Shown here: positions 16,971-25,493 of the stretch, in pieces
Position numbering within the stretch: the first letter of the stretch is position 1
Layout of the letters: each line of letters opens with the position of its first letter
Assembly (NCBI GenBank): GCA_009740415.1
Contig: WOYE01000008.1
Span: 124,001 to 188,000, forward strand
Reading direction: 5' to 3'
DNA: 64,000 bases
Origin: Planococcaceae bacterium Storch 2/2-2
GTDB taxonomy: Bacteria > Bacillota > Bacilli > Bacillales_A > Planococcaceae
Made by a program: the position numbers and the translations under genes
The notes under the pieces: model-generated
Seen by the model: only the letters and a program-made list of their open reading frames with translations
The model's database searches: none
What the model was told of the DNA's origin: nothing

Positions 16971-17300
16971 CTAATCTTCTAAAATTTCCATTCTCGTCTC
17001 AATATCGCCACGCCAATCGATGATACCACCGAGCATATTAATGACCGTATAGCCACGGGCTGCCATATATTGTCCGAGATGATACGTTCGATTGCCCGAA
17101 CGGCAAATTAAAATATAAGGTGTTTCTGGATCGAATTCATCCAAACGAGCAGGCACTTCTTGCATCGGAATGTGAACCGCTTGTGGGATCGTACCCATCG
17201 CTACTTCAAAGTCTTCACGGATATCGATAATATTTACGTCTTCTCCTGCATCTAATAATGCGAGTACTTCATCCGTTGTCATATGTTGTAACTCTTTCAT
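16971..17300 (-). CDS. Single-domain rhodanese (sulfurtransferase)
   Basis: 109 residues from the ATG at 17300, preceded by AAGGTG; the open frame begins nine bases earlier at a GTG inside that site. One rhodanese domain with the active-site loop CRSGNRT (persulfide-forming Cys) and the family motifs IIDIREDFEVAMG and GYTVINMLGG. A cytosolic persulfide carrier; the physiological acceptor is unknown. Monocistronic. Confidence 0.93.
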   Translation of the reverse strand: MKELQHMTTDEVLALLDAGEDVNIIDIREDFEVAMGTIPQAVHIPMQEVPARLDEFDPETPYILICRSGNRTYHLGQYMAARGYTVINMLGGIIDWRGDIETRMEILED

Positions 17301-17398
17301 CGTTATCACCTTTTTCTCAAATTAAAAACGTTCTTTCCTTCCTACTCGTCATATCGTACCACGTTTGACGAAAAGATAGAAAGGAAAGAACGCGCCTT

Positions 17399-17965
17399 TT
17401 AATCGCTGACGACGGTTAATTTTTCTCGAATACTCGTTCGCTCTTTCGGTTCAGGAATGTGTTCTGCGTAACCGATCATTAACGTAGCGACAATTTTTTC
17501 ACCACGTTGGACACCGATTGCTTCGCGAAATACAGGGTCATAAATGTAGTTGTTCGTCCGCCATACCATACCGATTCCTCGAGCCCAAGCAGCGAGCTGG
17601 AAATTTTGGATCATCGCGCTCACTGCTCCATAGTCTTCATCCCACGTCCGTTGACGAGGATCTTCCGGCATAACGACGACGAGGTGAAGTGGAATATTTC
17701 GGTAATACTCTCCTTTTCTTTTAGATAACTCAGAAAGCTCACCTTTCGCATCACGCTCTGTCTTCCAAAACGCTTCCACGAATCGATCTTTCCCACTACC
17801 TTCGAATGCAATGAAGCGCCACGGCTCTGTTAGTTTGTGATTCGGCGCCCATTTAGCTACTTCTAACAACTCGATGATCTCTTCTAAGTCCACCGCTTCA
17901 TCTTTGAAACGTTTAATCGTCCGTCGCGTCACAATCGCTTGTTCTACTTCATTTCGAAATGTCAC
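17399..17965 (-). CDS. Nitroreductase-family FMN oxidoreductase
   Basis: 188 residues from the GTG at 17965 (VTFRNEVEQ), which follows AAAAGGG at 8 bases. The frame is open 31 codons further, but that stretch holds the -10 box and the Fur-like site. The family pattern RRTIKRF, then KWAPNHKLTEPWRF and the C-terminal GYAEHIPEPKER, resembles the YdjA-type nitroreductase subgroup that binds FMN and reduces substrates with NAD(P)H. Physiological substrate unknown. Iron-responsive expression is inferred from the Fur box. Confidence 0.88.
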   Translation of the reverse strand: MTFRNEVEQAIVTRRTIKRFKDEAVDLEEIIELLEVAKWAPNHKLTEPWRFIAFEGSGKDRFVEAFWKTERDAKGELSELSKRKGEYYRNIPLHLVVVMPEDPRQRTWDEDYGAVSAMIQNFQLAAWARGIGMVWRTNNYIYDPVFREAIGVQRGEKIVATLMIGYAEHIPEPKERTSIREKLTVVSD

Positions 17966-17984
17966 ATCGCTCACCCTTTTCAAT

Positions 17985-18004
17985 TGATAATTATTCTCAT
18001 TATA
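17985..18004 (-). promoter_or_regulatory. Fur-box-like site overlapping a -10 element
   Basis: TGATAATTATTCTCA (17985-17999) matches the 7-1-7 Fur consensus TGATAAT-N-ATTATCA with one mismatch. It abuts the minus-strand -10 TATAAT (17999-18004) that would drive the nitroreductase. No good -35 hexamer is visible. PerR or Zur boxes are similar, so the regulator is not certain. Confidence 0.6.
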
Positions 18005-18148
18005 TAGGAACGTTGATTGTTTTGCCACCTTCTTGAACAACTTACCTATATTACTCATTTTACAGTTCGTTTACAAATGGGTCTCAACATACTACATCCT
18101 CTCTAAACGTGATATACTCGACGATGAGAAAGAAAGGATGACTAATTC

Positions 18149-19228
18149 GTGAAACGTTTTTTCACCACTTTACTTATGGCGTTCCTATTTGTAGCTATGC
18201 CATTGGAGGCTTTCGCAGCCAATCACCAATTTACTGACATTCCGACGACGCACCGTTTCCACAACGACATTCAATTGCTCTTGGAACGGGACATCGTCAA
18301 TAAAACAGATCAATTTTACCCAGGACGTGTCGTCACGCGTGGGGAAATTGCAGAATTGCTCGCTCGTGAAGCAGGATTCAGCAACCCACCTACGAATACA
18401 AAGTTTAAGGATGTCCAACGAAACCATCCACGGTCAGGGTACATTTACCACGCAACGGATGCAGGAATCATTCAAGGATTCCCGGATGGTACATTCCGTC
18501 CGGATGCCAAACTGACACGAGGTCAGCTCGCTCAAGTGCTGTCACGTGCGTTCGATTTGAAAGCGACTGGAAAAGTATCTTTCAAAGACGTGACACCGAA
18601 AGTGAGTTCTTATGAAGGCATTCAAAAACTCGTCGGTGCCGGCATTACATCTGGTTATGCAGATGGAACATTCCGTCCACATGCGAACTTATCACGTGGC
18701 GAGGTTGCTGCCTTTATCGCTCGTGGCATTCGTGCTAAAGAAAATGTCGTCTCCTCTGAACATGTAAAAGGTACATTACTCGTTGGCGATGACATCGAAG
18801 CTGGAGAATATGCTCTTTTCCGTACAGATGCACAAAAAACAGTTCGAATCAAAAATGATGAAACTCACCATTATACATTTGAAACGACATTGCCAGAAAG
18901 TGGACCGCTCTTCGTCAATGTGAAATGGGGATACGTCATCGATGCAGGAGCTGGTCTTCGCTATATGAAAGCGGAAGACTACTTATCGTCTGGCAACTCT
19001 TTAACGACAGGTGGCCATTACCGCATCGGTAAAGACTTACCAGCTGGAACGTACAAATTAGAAGCGATCAACAAAGATCGTAAAAGTTTTTACTTAGTCC
19101 AACGTTCAAGTAACCCATTCGACAGTCATTTAGCTGAACTTCGTTTCGAGTTCCCAGGAACGGCAGAAGTGACCGTACGTGACGGCGATTACTTATTCGT
19201 TGAAAATGCGCGTCAAGTGAAAAAATAA
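18149..19228 (+). CDS. SLH-domain surface protein
   Basis: 359 residues from a GTG. Signal peptide (about 1-23, cleavage after EAFA) and three S-layer homology domains (about 28-80, 88-143 and 147-197) with typical FPDGTFRP and YADGTFRP motifs for non-covalent attachment to secondary cell-wall polymer. The C-terminal half (about 205-359) holds two related beta-type units, each with a G-x-D-x-x-A-G-x-Y pattern (GDDIEAGEY and GKDLPAGTY). Function of that half is unknown. Monocistronic, on the plus strand, convergent with the LPXTG gene. Confidence 0.88.
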   Translation: MKRFFTTLLMAFLFVAMPLEAFAANHQFTDIPTTHRFHNDIQLLLERDIVNKTDQFYPGRVVTRGEIAELLAREAGFSNPPTNTKFKDVQRNHPRSGYIYHATDAGIIQGFPDGTFRPDAKLTRGQLAQVLSRAFDLKATGKVSFKDVTPKVSSYEGIQKLVGAGITSGYADGTFRPHANLSRGEVAAFIARGIRAKENVVSSEHVKGTLLVGDDIEAGEYALFRTDAQKTVRIKNDETHHYTFETTLPESGPLFVNVKWGYVIDAGAGLRYMKAEDYLSSGNSLTTGGHYRIGKDLPAGTYKLEAINKDRKSFYLVQRSSNPFDSHLAELRFEFPGTAEVTVRDGDYLFVENARQVKK

Positions 19229-19232
19229 CAAT

Positions 19233-19270
19233 AAAAAAGATCTCTGCCTCATCGGCAAAGATCTTTTTTT
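19233..19270. terminator. Bidirectional terminator between the SLH and LPXTG genes
   Basis: Stem AAAAAAGATC/GATCTTTTTT with an inner TGCC/GGCA, flanked by A and T runs; it overlaps the last codon of the LPXTG gene. Confidence 0.9.
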
Positions 19271-20369
19271 ATTTCAATTGAAACTTACGCGGACGAATGA
19301 ACCACGTTCCTATACCAATCATGATCAAACCGAGCGTTAAAAAGACGATGTAGTCTTCCTCACCGGTTTGTGGGAGTTGCTCCTTTTTCTTCGTTTGATC
19401 TGTCTGATCGGTAGTCGGTGTAATCGTCGTTGTCGTTGCAGGACGGCGTTTCGTTCCTTCAATAATTACAGGTGCTACCGGTTGATGGTAAACATGGTTA
19501 ATCACTTCAGGTTTAATTTCTCCATCGATCCATCGATAAACCGTCACGGTTTTTTCGTAACCGTCTTCACCAGGAATTTCTTTCGTTTCGTCGCGATACA
19601 TCTGGTCATCCGTTTGACGCTTCGGAGTTGTCGGATGCGGAATGATACGCTCTTCTACTTCGGTGCGATCTTTCGTTCCGATGAGACGGACTTCATGTAC
19701 AGGGTCGATGACCGTCGTACTCTCTTCTATCCGTTCACGATCGATTTCTTCTTTCGTTTCTTCGTCATAATACACTTTAAACGTTTCTACTTTTTTTCCT
19801 TTAACGCCTTTCGTCGTCACTTCATCGAATCCGACTTCTTTCGTGTCGTCATACGTATACGTTGTTTCAAAAGGAATTTCAGTAATGACTTGCTCTTGCT
19901 TCATATTGCTTTCATCTGATGTCGTCACTTCAGGAGAAACGTTCCCTTTCGTTTCTACGACAGGTGTCTCCGACTCGAACACTACAATTGCATGTTCACG
20001 CTCTAACAACTCACTGCCTGTTAACGGGGTCTCCATCGTCGCAAGAACATTTCCTTCTCCATCTACGCGCTGAATATCGTACACATCGCCTAATTGAACA
20101 GCTGATTGTTTCATCTGAAACAATTCACCTACCGTCAATTGTTCGAGGGCATCTCGTTCATACGTTGCAATCGCTTCATCATTTTTCATAATCGTGAGGT
20201 GATCGGCTTTCGATAACTTCATTTCTAACTGAAGCGTATCGTTCGCAATCCACTCCATATGAATCAACGGGGTCTCTTTAGCAGCGATCCGATCGCTTTG
20301 TAAAAAAAGCGGGATGCTCGTAGCTAACAATGTCGTTGCTGCGACCATCATCCATTTATGTTTTCTCAT
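19269..20369 (-). CDS. LPXTG-anchored cell-wall protein with G5-like domains
   Basis: 366 residues. N-terminal signal sequence (basic start, hydrophobic to about residue 24). Extended Glu/Thr-rich middle with two or three G5-like units (for example around ITEIPFETTYTYDD and GVKGKKVETFKVYYD), then a Thr-rich spacer and a sortase signal LPQTG at about 332 with a hydrophobic helix and RPRK tail. Predicted to be covalently linked to peptidoglycan by sortase A. G5 domains occur in adhesins and wall-associated proteins. No sortase gene is in the window. Confidence 0.87.
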   Translation of the reverse strand: MRKHKWMMVAATTLLATSIPLFLQSDRIAAKETPLIHMEWIANDTLQLEMKLSKADHLTIMKNDEAIATYERDALEQLTVGELFQMKQSAVQLGDVYDIQRVDGEGNVLATMETPLTGSELLEREHAIVVFESETPVVETKGNVSPEVTTSDESNMKQEQVITEIPFETTYTYDDTKEVGFDEVTTKGVKGKKVETFKVYYDEETKEEIDRERIEESTTVIDPVHEVRLIGTKDRTEVEERIIPHPTTPKRQTDDQMYRDETKEIPGEDGYEKTVTVYRWIDGEIKPEVINHVYHQPVAPVIIEGTKRRPATTTTITPTTDQTDQTKKKEQLPQTGEEDYIVFLTLGLIMIGIGTWFIRPRKFQLK

Positions 20370-20462
20370 TGTGGAACCTCCTTTTCTTTACGCCAAGTCT
20401 TTCCTTCACTTTCATTATCTTTCCTTTTCTTTCGTTCGTCAAAGTTCTTTGGAAAAAAGCAT

Positions 20463-20494
20463 AAAAAAACTCTTCTCGGGAACCCGAGAAGAGT
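20463..20494 (-). terminator. Terminator of rplM-rpsI
   Basis: Perfect 12-bp stem ACTCTTCTCGGG/CCCGAGAAGAGT followed by seven T on the minus strand. Confidence 0.95.
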
Positions 20495-20513
20495 GAAAAT
20501 CGTTGAATAACGA

Positions 20514-20906
20514 TTAACGTTTTGAGAACTGTGGACGACGACGTGCGCCGCGAAGACCTGGTTTTTTACGCTCTTTCATACGTGGGTCACGTGTTAAGAG
20601 TCCTTCCGCTTTTAAAGCTGGACGGTATTCAGGATCTACGTTTAACAATGCACGTGCAATTCCGTGACGGATTGCTCCTGCTTGTCCTGTGAATCCACCA
20701 CCATTAACGTTAGCATGAACATCATAGCTTCCTAATGTTTCTGTAACTGCTAATGGTTCTTTGATCAATTCACGAAGTGTTTCGAATGCAAAGTAGTCTT
20801 CCGCATTACGGTTGTTAACGATGATTTGTCCATCACCAGGAACGAGACGTACGCGTGCTACTGAATGTTTACGACGGCCTGTGCCAGTATATTGTACTTG
20901 TGCCAA
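20514..20906 (-). CDS. rpsI: 30S ribosomal protein S9
   Basis: 130 residues ending in the conserved basic tail RRRPQFSKR that reaches the P-site tRNA. The motifs [15 protein letters not shown] and [19 protein letters not shown] are typical. Cotranscribed 20 bases after rplM, the universal pairing. Confidence 0.98.
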   Translation of the reverse strand: MAQVQYTGTGRRKHSVARVRLVPGDGQIIVNNRNAEDYFAFETLRELIKEPLAVTETLGSYDVHANVNGGGFTGQAGAIRHGIARALLNVDPEYRPALKAEGLLTRDPRMKERKKPGLRGARRRPQFSKR

Positions 20907-20925
20907 AAGTTTTCCTCCTCTTTAA

Positions 20926-21363
20926 TTACCCGCGAAGCGTAAATGCTTCTGGTTGTTGTGCTGTATGTGGGTGGTTCTCTCCAGCGTAAACGTGGAGCTT
21001 TTTAGCTGTTTCACGGCCTAATGGACCGTTTGGAAGCATGCCTTTTACAGCGAGTTCGATCATACGCTCTGGGCTCTTTTCGATCATTGTTGCTGCGTTA
21101 CGCTCTTTCATGTTTCCTGTATAACCTGTGTGACGGTAATACATTTTGTCTTGCATTTTATTACCTGATAAATGAATTTTTTCAGCGTTGATAACGATCA
21201 CGTGATCGCCTGTATCAACATGTGGTGTAAACGTTGGTTTGTGCTTACCACGTAAAAGTGTAGCGATTTCTGATGCGAGACGACCTAAAGTTTGTCCTTC
21301 AGCGTCGATCACGTACCAATTGCGCTCTACTTCGTGACCTTTTGCCATAAATGTTGTACGCAT
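20926..21363 (-). CDS. rplM: 50S ribosomal protein L13
   Basis: 145 residues. Early-assembling 23S rRNA-binding protein with [16 protein letters not shown] and [12 protein letters not shown] motifs. AGGAGG precedes the ATG. Led by its own promoter and a leader of about 95 bases where Firmicutes often carry an L13 autoregulatory RNA. Confidence 0.98.
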   Translation of the reverse strand: MRTTFMAKGHEVERNWYVIDAEGQTLGRLASEIATLLRGKHKPTFTPHVDTGDHVIVINAEKIHLSGNKMQDKMYYRHTGYTGNMKERNAATMIEKSPERMIELAVKGMLPNGPLGRETAKKLHVYAGENHPHTAQQPEAFTLRG

Positions 21364-21466
21364 TTTCGTTCCTCCTAGTTAACTACGAATCTATCGTTTT
21401 CTCTATCCCTAAACACAAATAAACTTTCGGGGCTTTTTTGTGGGGTTATTAGAAATACCATTTAAT

Positions 21467-21495
21467 ATCATATCTTTTCTAAAGAGTGAAGTCAA
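21467..21495 (-). promoter_or_regulatory. Sigma-A promoter of rplM-rpsI
   Basis: TTGACT (21490-21495), 17 bases, TATGAT (21467-21472). The transcript would begin near 21460, giving a leader of about 95 bases that may hold an L13 leader; I could not verify its fold. Confidence 0.85.
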
Positions 21496-21520
21496 GCATT
21501 TTATAAAAGAAACACCAGGT

Positions 21521-22276
21521 TTAGTTGTCATTATTTTCGTAATCGACTCGTACGAGATACAAACCGTGTGCTGGTGCTGTTTTCCCTGCTTTTGTTCGAT
21601 CTTTCTGCAACATAATTTTCGAAATATCTTCCGGCTCATTCCAGCCTCGTCCGACCGCGATTAACATCCCTGCAATCGTTCGAACCATATTGTATAAAAA
21701 ACCGTCTCCGGTCACATCCATAACGAGCTCGTCGCCTTTTCGATCGATCGTTAATTGAGTAATCGTCCGTACCCGATTGTCAGTTCCCGTCTTCGAGGAA
21801 CAGTAACTCGTAAAATCGTGCGTCCCGATAAAGTGCTGAGCCGCTTCTTGCATACGTTCTAAATTAGGACGTAAATGACCGAGCCAAACGGAATAATTGC
21901 GTTCAAATGGGGAATGAACCGGTTCATACGACCATTTGTAACGATACGTTTTCCCCGTTGCACTGTAACGCGCATGAAACGATTCATCCACTTCTTCTAC
22001 CGCAACGATTCGAATGTCTTTCGGCAATAAGACGTTTAAAGCGACGATCCATCGATCCGTTGGAATCGATAGTGGTGTATCGAAATGGATGACTTGACCG
22101 AGCGCATGAACGCCCGCATCCGTACGCCCACTAGCGACAGAATGAATCGCATCATCTTTATGCAACTTTCGAAGCGCTCGATCAATTTCACGTTGAACGG
22201 TACGTCCAGTCGGCTGTGATTGATACCCTTCAAAATGAGTTCCATCGTAAGCGACGGTCGCTTTCATTCGTTTCAT
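21521..22276 (-). CDS. truA: tRNA pseudouridine synthase TruA
   Basis: 251 residues. Forms pseudouridine at positions 38-40 of the tRNA anticodon stem-loop. The catalytic-Asp motif SGRTDAGVHALGQVIHF and DFTSYCSS are present. Starts 15 bases after ecfT, in the conserved ecfA1-ecfA2-ecfT-truA cluster. GGAG precedes the ATG. Confidence 0.97.
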   Translation of the reverse strand: MKRMKATVAYDGTHFEGYQSQPTGRTVQREIDRALRKLHKDDAIHSVASGRTDAGVHALGQVIHFDTPLSIPTDRWIVALNVLLPKDIRIVAVEEVDESFHARYSATGKTYRYKWSYEPVHSPFERNYSVWLGHLRPNLERMQEAAQHFIGTHDFTSYCSSKTGTDNRVRTITQLTIDRKGDELVMDVTGDGFLYNMVRTIAGMLIAVGRGWNEPEDISKIMLQKDRTKAGKTAPAHGLYLVRVDYENNDN

Positions 22277-22291
22277 GAAAAAACACTCCTT

Positions 22292-23089
22292 TTAATGACG
22301 GAAATAAATGAGAAGTCCGGCTACTACGAAAAGAGATAGTAAGGCGGCTGTATCTTGCCAACGCCACGTCAATTGTCGATAACGTGTTCGACCTTCACCA
22401 CCGCGATACCCCCGTACTTCCATCGCAGTCGCTAAATCACCTGCTCGTTTAAACGCACTGACGAAAAGTGGTACGAGTAATGGAACGACCGCTTGTAACC
22501 GTTCTTTCAAAGAACCGGTATGAAGGTCTGATCCACGAGCCACTTGTGCTTTTACAATTTTATCGGTTTCATCCATTAACGTCGGAATGAATCGCAATGA
22601 AATCGACATCATCAAAGCAAGTTCATGGACAGGAACGTTGATCGCTTTCAGCGGTCCTAATAACAGTTCGACACCATCTGTAATCGAAATCGGTGACGTC
22701 GTTAACGTTAAGATCGTCGTCACAACGATGAGCGAGAAAAATCGAATCGAAATGAACAGACCTTGTCGGACCCCTTCTTCTTCAATCGTTCCGAACGGTA
22801 GTTGGATGAGAACCGAACCACCTTTCGTAAAGATGACGTGCATCAAAAACATAAAAGCGATCAAATAAAATATAATTTTTAATCCGTTGTACAAATACGT
22901 AAACCGAATGCCTGACAGTTTAACGATGAACAATGTGAAAGCGAGAAGCAATGTGTACGTCAGTGGATTGTTTGCTAAAAAGACGAGAAAGATGAAGAAA
23001 AAGATGAATAACAACTTAGAACGTGGATCGAGTCGATGAACGAAGCTCGTCCCGGGAATGTAGCGACCGATGATCATTTTTTCAAGCAT
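22292..23089 (-). CDS. ecfT: ECF transporter transmembrane subunit EcfT
   Basis: 265 residues from the ATG at 23089, spaced 6 bases from GGGGTG; an in-frame GTG three codons earlier is part of that site. Energy-coupling-factor T protein: five or so membrane helices and the coupling-helix motifs with the Ala-Arg-Gly signature (QVARGSDL and MEVRGYRGGEG). With EcfA1 and EcfA2 it forms the shared energising module for vitamin and metal S-components encoded elsewhere. Overlaps ecfA2 by 8 bases. Confidence 0.95.
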   Translation of the reverse strand: MLEKMIIGRYIPGTSFVHRLDPRSKLLFIFFFIFLVFLANNPLTYTLLLAFTLFIVKLSGIRFTYLYNGLKIIFYLIAFMFLMHVIFTKGGSVLIQLPFGTIEEEGVRQGLFISIRFFSLIVVTTILTLTTSPISITDGVELLLGPLKAINVPVHELALMMSISLRFIPTLMDETDKIVKAQVARGSDLHTGSLKERLQAVVPLLVPLFVSAFKRAGDLATAMEVRGYRGGEGRTRYRQLTWRWQDTAALLSLFVVAGLLIYFRH

Positions 23090-23951
23090 TCGGTTCACCC
23101 CGCTTCAAAACACGAGCGATTTCGTCCGCTAGCCGTTCCTCTGTTAAACAAATCGGTAAAGAAACGCCCCATTTCCTTTCGAACTGTCGCTGAAAATGAA
23201 CCGATTGCGGTACGTCCAAACGGTAGGATTCAATCAATGTTTCATCCGCAAACAATTGCTCAGGAGGTCCTTGAGCGACTGCCGTTCCTTCATGCATGAT
23301 GACGAGCTGGTCTGCGTAGCGCGCGGCATCTTCCATACTATGTGTGACGAGAACTGTCGTTAACTGTTTCTCTTGATGAAGTCGATAAAACAGTTCCATC
23401 ATCTCTTTACGACCTTTCGGATCTAACCCTGCCGTCGGTTCGTCTAAAACGAGTACGTTCGGTTCGAAAGCGAGTACGCCAGCAATTGCGACACGGCGCA
23501 TTTGGCCTCCCGATAAATCGAATGGCGATTTTTCTAACGTACCTTCTGGCAAGCCGAGCAAATCGACGAGTTCATGCGCACGTCGGCGCGCTTCTTCTTC
23601 GGGAACACCGAAGTTCATCGGCCCGAACATAATGTCTCGTTCGACAGTTTCTTCAAACAACTGGTGTTCCGGAAACTGAAAAACGATACCTACTTCGGAA
23701 CGAATCGTACGAAGTTGTTTTCCTTTCGTTTCTGCTGTAAGCACTCTGTCGCCGATTTTCACCGTCCCTGTCGTCGGTTTCAATAGACCATTTAAATGCA
23801 ATAATAAAGTCGACTTTCCTGATCCCGTATGCCCGACGATCGCCGTGTACGACTGAGAAGGCATCGTTACGTCGACATCGTGTAAAGCTTCTGTTTCAAA
23901 CGGGGTATTCACGGCGTATCGAAAACCTACACGCTCGAATGATACGTCCAT
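23082..23951 (-). CDS. ecfA2: ECF transporter ATPase EcfA2
   Basis: 289 residues. ABC ATPase with Walker A GHTGSGKST, Q-loop region VFQFPEHQLFEETV, signature LSGGQMRR and Walker B VLVLDEPTAG. Second nucleotide-binding subunit of the group II ECF module. Overlaps ecfA1 by 25 bases and ecfT by 8, so the three are translationally coupled. Confidence 0.95.
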   Translation of the reverse strand: MDVSFERVGFRYAVNTPFETEALHDVDVTMPSQSYTAIVGHTGSGKSTLLLHLNGLLKPTTGTVKIGDRVLTAETKGKQLRTIRSEVGIVFQFPEHQLFEETVERDIMFGPMNFGVPEEEARRRAHELVDLLGLPEGTLEKSPFDLSGGQMRRVAIAGVLAFEPNVLVLDEPTAGLDPKGRKEMMELFYRLHQEKQLTTVLVTHSMEDAARYADQLVIMHEGTAVAQGPPEQLFADETLIESYRLDVPQSVHFQRQFERKWGVSLPICLTEERLADEIARVLKRGEPNA

Positions 23952-24781
23952 AACGCATTCACCAACTCTTCTTCTGTCATCACTTGTTCTTGCAAGGGCA
24001 GTCCTTGTTGCTCGAGTAATTGAGCCATTTTTAAAGCAAAGGGTAAGTCCAAACCGATCGTCTCTAACTCCATCCCATTTGCGAAAATTTCTTCAGGCGT
24101 CCCTGTCATAAGACAACGCCCTTCGTTCATCACGATGACGTGATCAGCGAGTAACACTTCTTCTAAATCGTGCGTGATCGACAATACAGTTAAGTCGATC
24201 GTATCGCGTAGCGCTTTCACCGTTTGAATGACTTCAGCTCTTCCTTGAGGATCAAGCATAGAGGTCGCTTCATCTAAAATAAGAAGCTCTGGATGTTGTG
24301 CGATCGCACCCGCAATTGCGACTCGTTGTTTCTGCCCACCTGATAAATGATGAGGCTCTGCTGTTAAAAATTGATCCATGTTGACGACACGTAACGCTTC
24401 TTCAACACGTCTCACCATTTCTTCGTGTGGCACTCCTCGGTTTTCTAATGCGAAGGCTACGTCGTCTTGAACAGTCGCTCCGACAAACTGATTGTCCGGG
24501 TTTTGAAAGACGATTCCTAGACGTGCACGGATATCCCATACGTTTTCTTCCGTATAGATGGATCCGAACAACTTCATTTCACCTGAAATGGGTAAGAGTA
24601 AGCCGATCATCAATTGAGCCAACGTCGACTTCCCTGATCCGTTATGGCCGACGATTGCTACCCAGTCGCCCCGTTGCACGTGAAATGACACGTCTTGCAA
24701 TGCGAAGCGTACATCTTTATTTTCAGGAACGTACGTGAACGAAACATTTTTCGCTTCAACGATCGGTATCGTTTGAGACAT
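23927..24781 (-). CDS. ecfA1: ECF transporter ATPase EcfA1
   Basis: 284 residues from the ATG at 24781, preceded by AAGGGGGAA; the ATG seven codons upstream lies before that site. Walker A GHNGSGKST, VFQNPDNQFVGATV, signature LSGGQKQR and Walker B LLILDEATSM. Heterodimer partner of EcfA2. Preceded by a 302-base non-coding stretch holding a structured RNA candidate and two terminators. Confidence 0.95.
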   Translation of the reverse strand: MSQTIPIVEAKNVSFTYVPENKDVRFALQDVSFHVQRGDWVAIVGHNGSGKSTLAQLMIGLLLPISGEMKLFGSIYTEENVWDIRARLGIVFQNPDNQFVGATVQDDVAFALENRGVPHEEMVRRVEEALRVVNMDQFLTAEPHHLSGGQKQRVAIAGAIAQHPELLILDEATSMLDPQGRAEVIQTVKALRDTIDLTVLSITHDLEEVLLADHVIVMNEGRCLMTGTPEEIFANGMELETIGLDLPFALKMAQLLEQQGLPLQEQVMTEEELVNALWTYHSSV

Positions 24782-24810
24782 AGGAACTTCCCCCTTTTTC
24801 ATTTATTTTA

Positions 24811-24850
24811 AAAAAACAAAAAAGCGCGCACCTCATCCGAAGAAATGCGC
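24811..24850 (-). terminator. Intrinsic terminator upstream of ecfA1
   Basis: Nine-base-pair stem (24842-24850 with 24826-24834, with wobble pairs) followed on the minus strand by GC and two T runs. The same 3' arm can instead pair with 24894-24907 over 13 bp. Confidence 0.75.
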
Positions 24851-25035
24851 ACAGCGATTATGTGTATATTGCCAGGTGCTCAATCCGGCAATGCGGATGA
24901 GATGCGTAGAGCTAGACCAGCGATCATCGCCCGCCAATCGTAACACTCCATGCTTTGTCTAATTGTCGTATAAAACAAATGGTACATTGATGTTGTGCTC
25001 GGGACGATTCAACTCGGAATGCCAACTAGCACATA
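24826..25035 (-). ncRNA. Unassigned structured RNA candidate / ecfA1 leader
   Basis: Non-coding interval between the rplQ terminator and ecfA1. A long helix joins 24894-24907 with 24826-24839 (13 of 14 pairs) and encloses a hairpin ATTGCC/GGCAAT (24868-24892). Further 5' are GCGA/TCGC (24920-24930) and GTGCT/AGCAC helices (about 24996-25033). It ends in an intrinsic terminator. I could not match it to the riboswitch or T-box consensus sequences that I know. It may be a leader controlling the ECF module or a free small RNA. Confidence 0.45.
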
Positions 25036-25074
25036 TAGAAAAATGGTGTGACTGTGCGTACGCCAGACACACCA
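25036..25074 (-). terminator. Terminator of the alpha operon after rplQ
   Basis: Stem TGGTGTG/CACACCA with inner CTG/CAG and GCG/CGC pairs, then TTTTT on the minus strand. Confidence 0.85.
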
Positions 25075-25083
25075 CTTTCATCA

Positions 25084-25464
25084 TTACACGAGTTCGATTA
25101 CTACAACAGGTGCTGCGTCTCCGCGGCGTGGTCCCATTTTCATAATACGAGTGTATCCACCGTTACGCTCTGCATAGCGTGGTGCGATGTCGTCGAATAA
25201 TTTTTGAAGTACGTATGTTTCAGTTTCGTTTCCTTCTTCGTCAGTTGTTGTAACAACTTCACGACGGATGAATGATGCTGCTTGACGACGAGCGTGTAAA
25301 TCCCCGCGCTTTCCAAGAGTGATCATTTTTTCAACGACTGAACGTAATTCTTTAGCACGTGCTTCTGTCGTTTCGATGCGCTCATGCATGATGAGATCTG
25401 TCGAAAGATCGCGAAGTAATGCTTTACGTTGTGAACTTGTGCGTCCAAGTTTTCTGTATGACAT
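25084..25464 (-). CDS. rplQ: 50S ribosomal protein L17
   Basis: 126 residues, typical [18 protein letters not shown] start and [16 protein letters not shown] near the C-terminus. Located near the polypeptide exit tunnel. Last gene of the alpha operon, 29 bases after rpoA. Confidence 0.98.
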   Translation of the reverse strand: MSYRKLGRTSSQRKALLRDLSTDLIMHERIETTEARAKELRSVVEKMITLGKRGDLHARRQAASFIRREVVTTTDEEGNETETYVLQKLFDDIAPRYAERNGGYTRIMKMGPRRGDAAPVVVIELV

Positions 25465-25493
25465 AACAGTTTCCCTCCCTCAAAGGTTAAGTT

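Noticed and set aside
17966-18058. 31-residue N-terminal extension of the nitroreductase
   Set aside because: Encoded by the promoter and Fur-box region; the GTG at 17965 has a good ribosome binding site.
24985-25033. tRNA-like segments (AGTTGG and GAGTTGAATC) upstream of ecfA1
   Set aside because: No anticodon arm, acceptor stem only 5 bp; treated as chance resemblance within the structured RNA.
24811-25035. T-box or known riboswitch before ecfA1
   Set aside because: No TGGNACC T-box sequence after a stem I, and no match to riboswitch cores I could recall.
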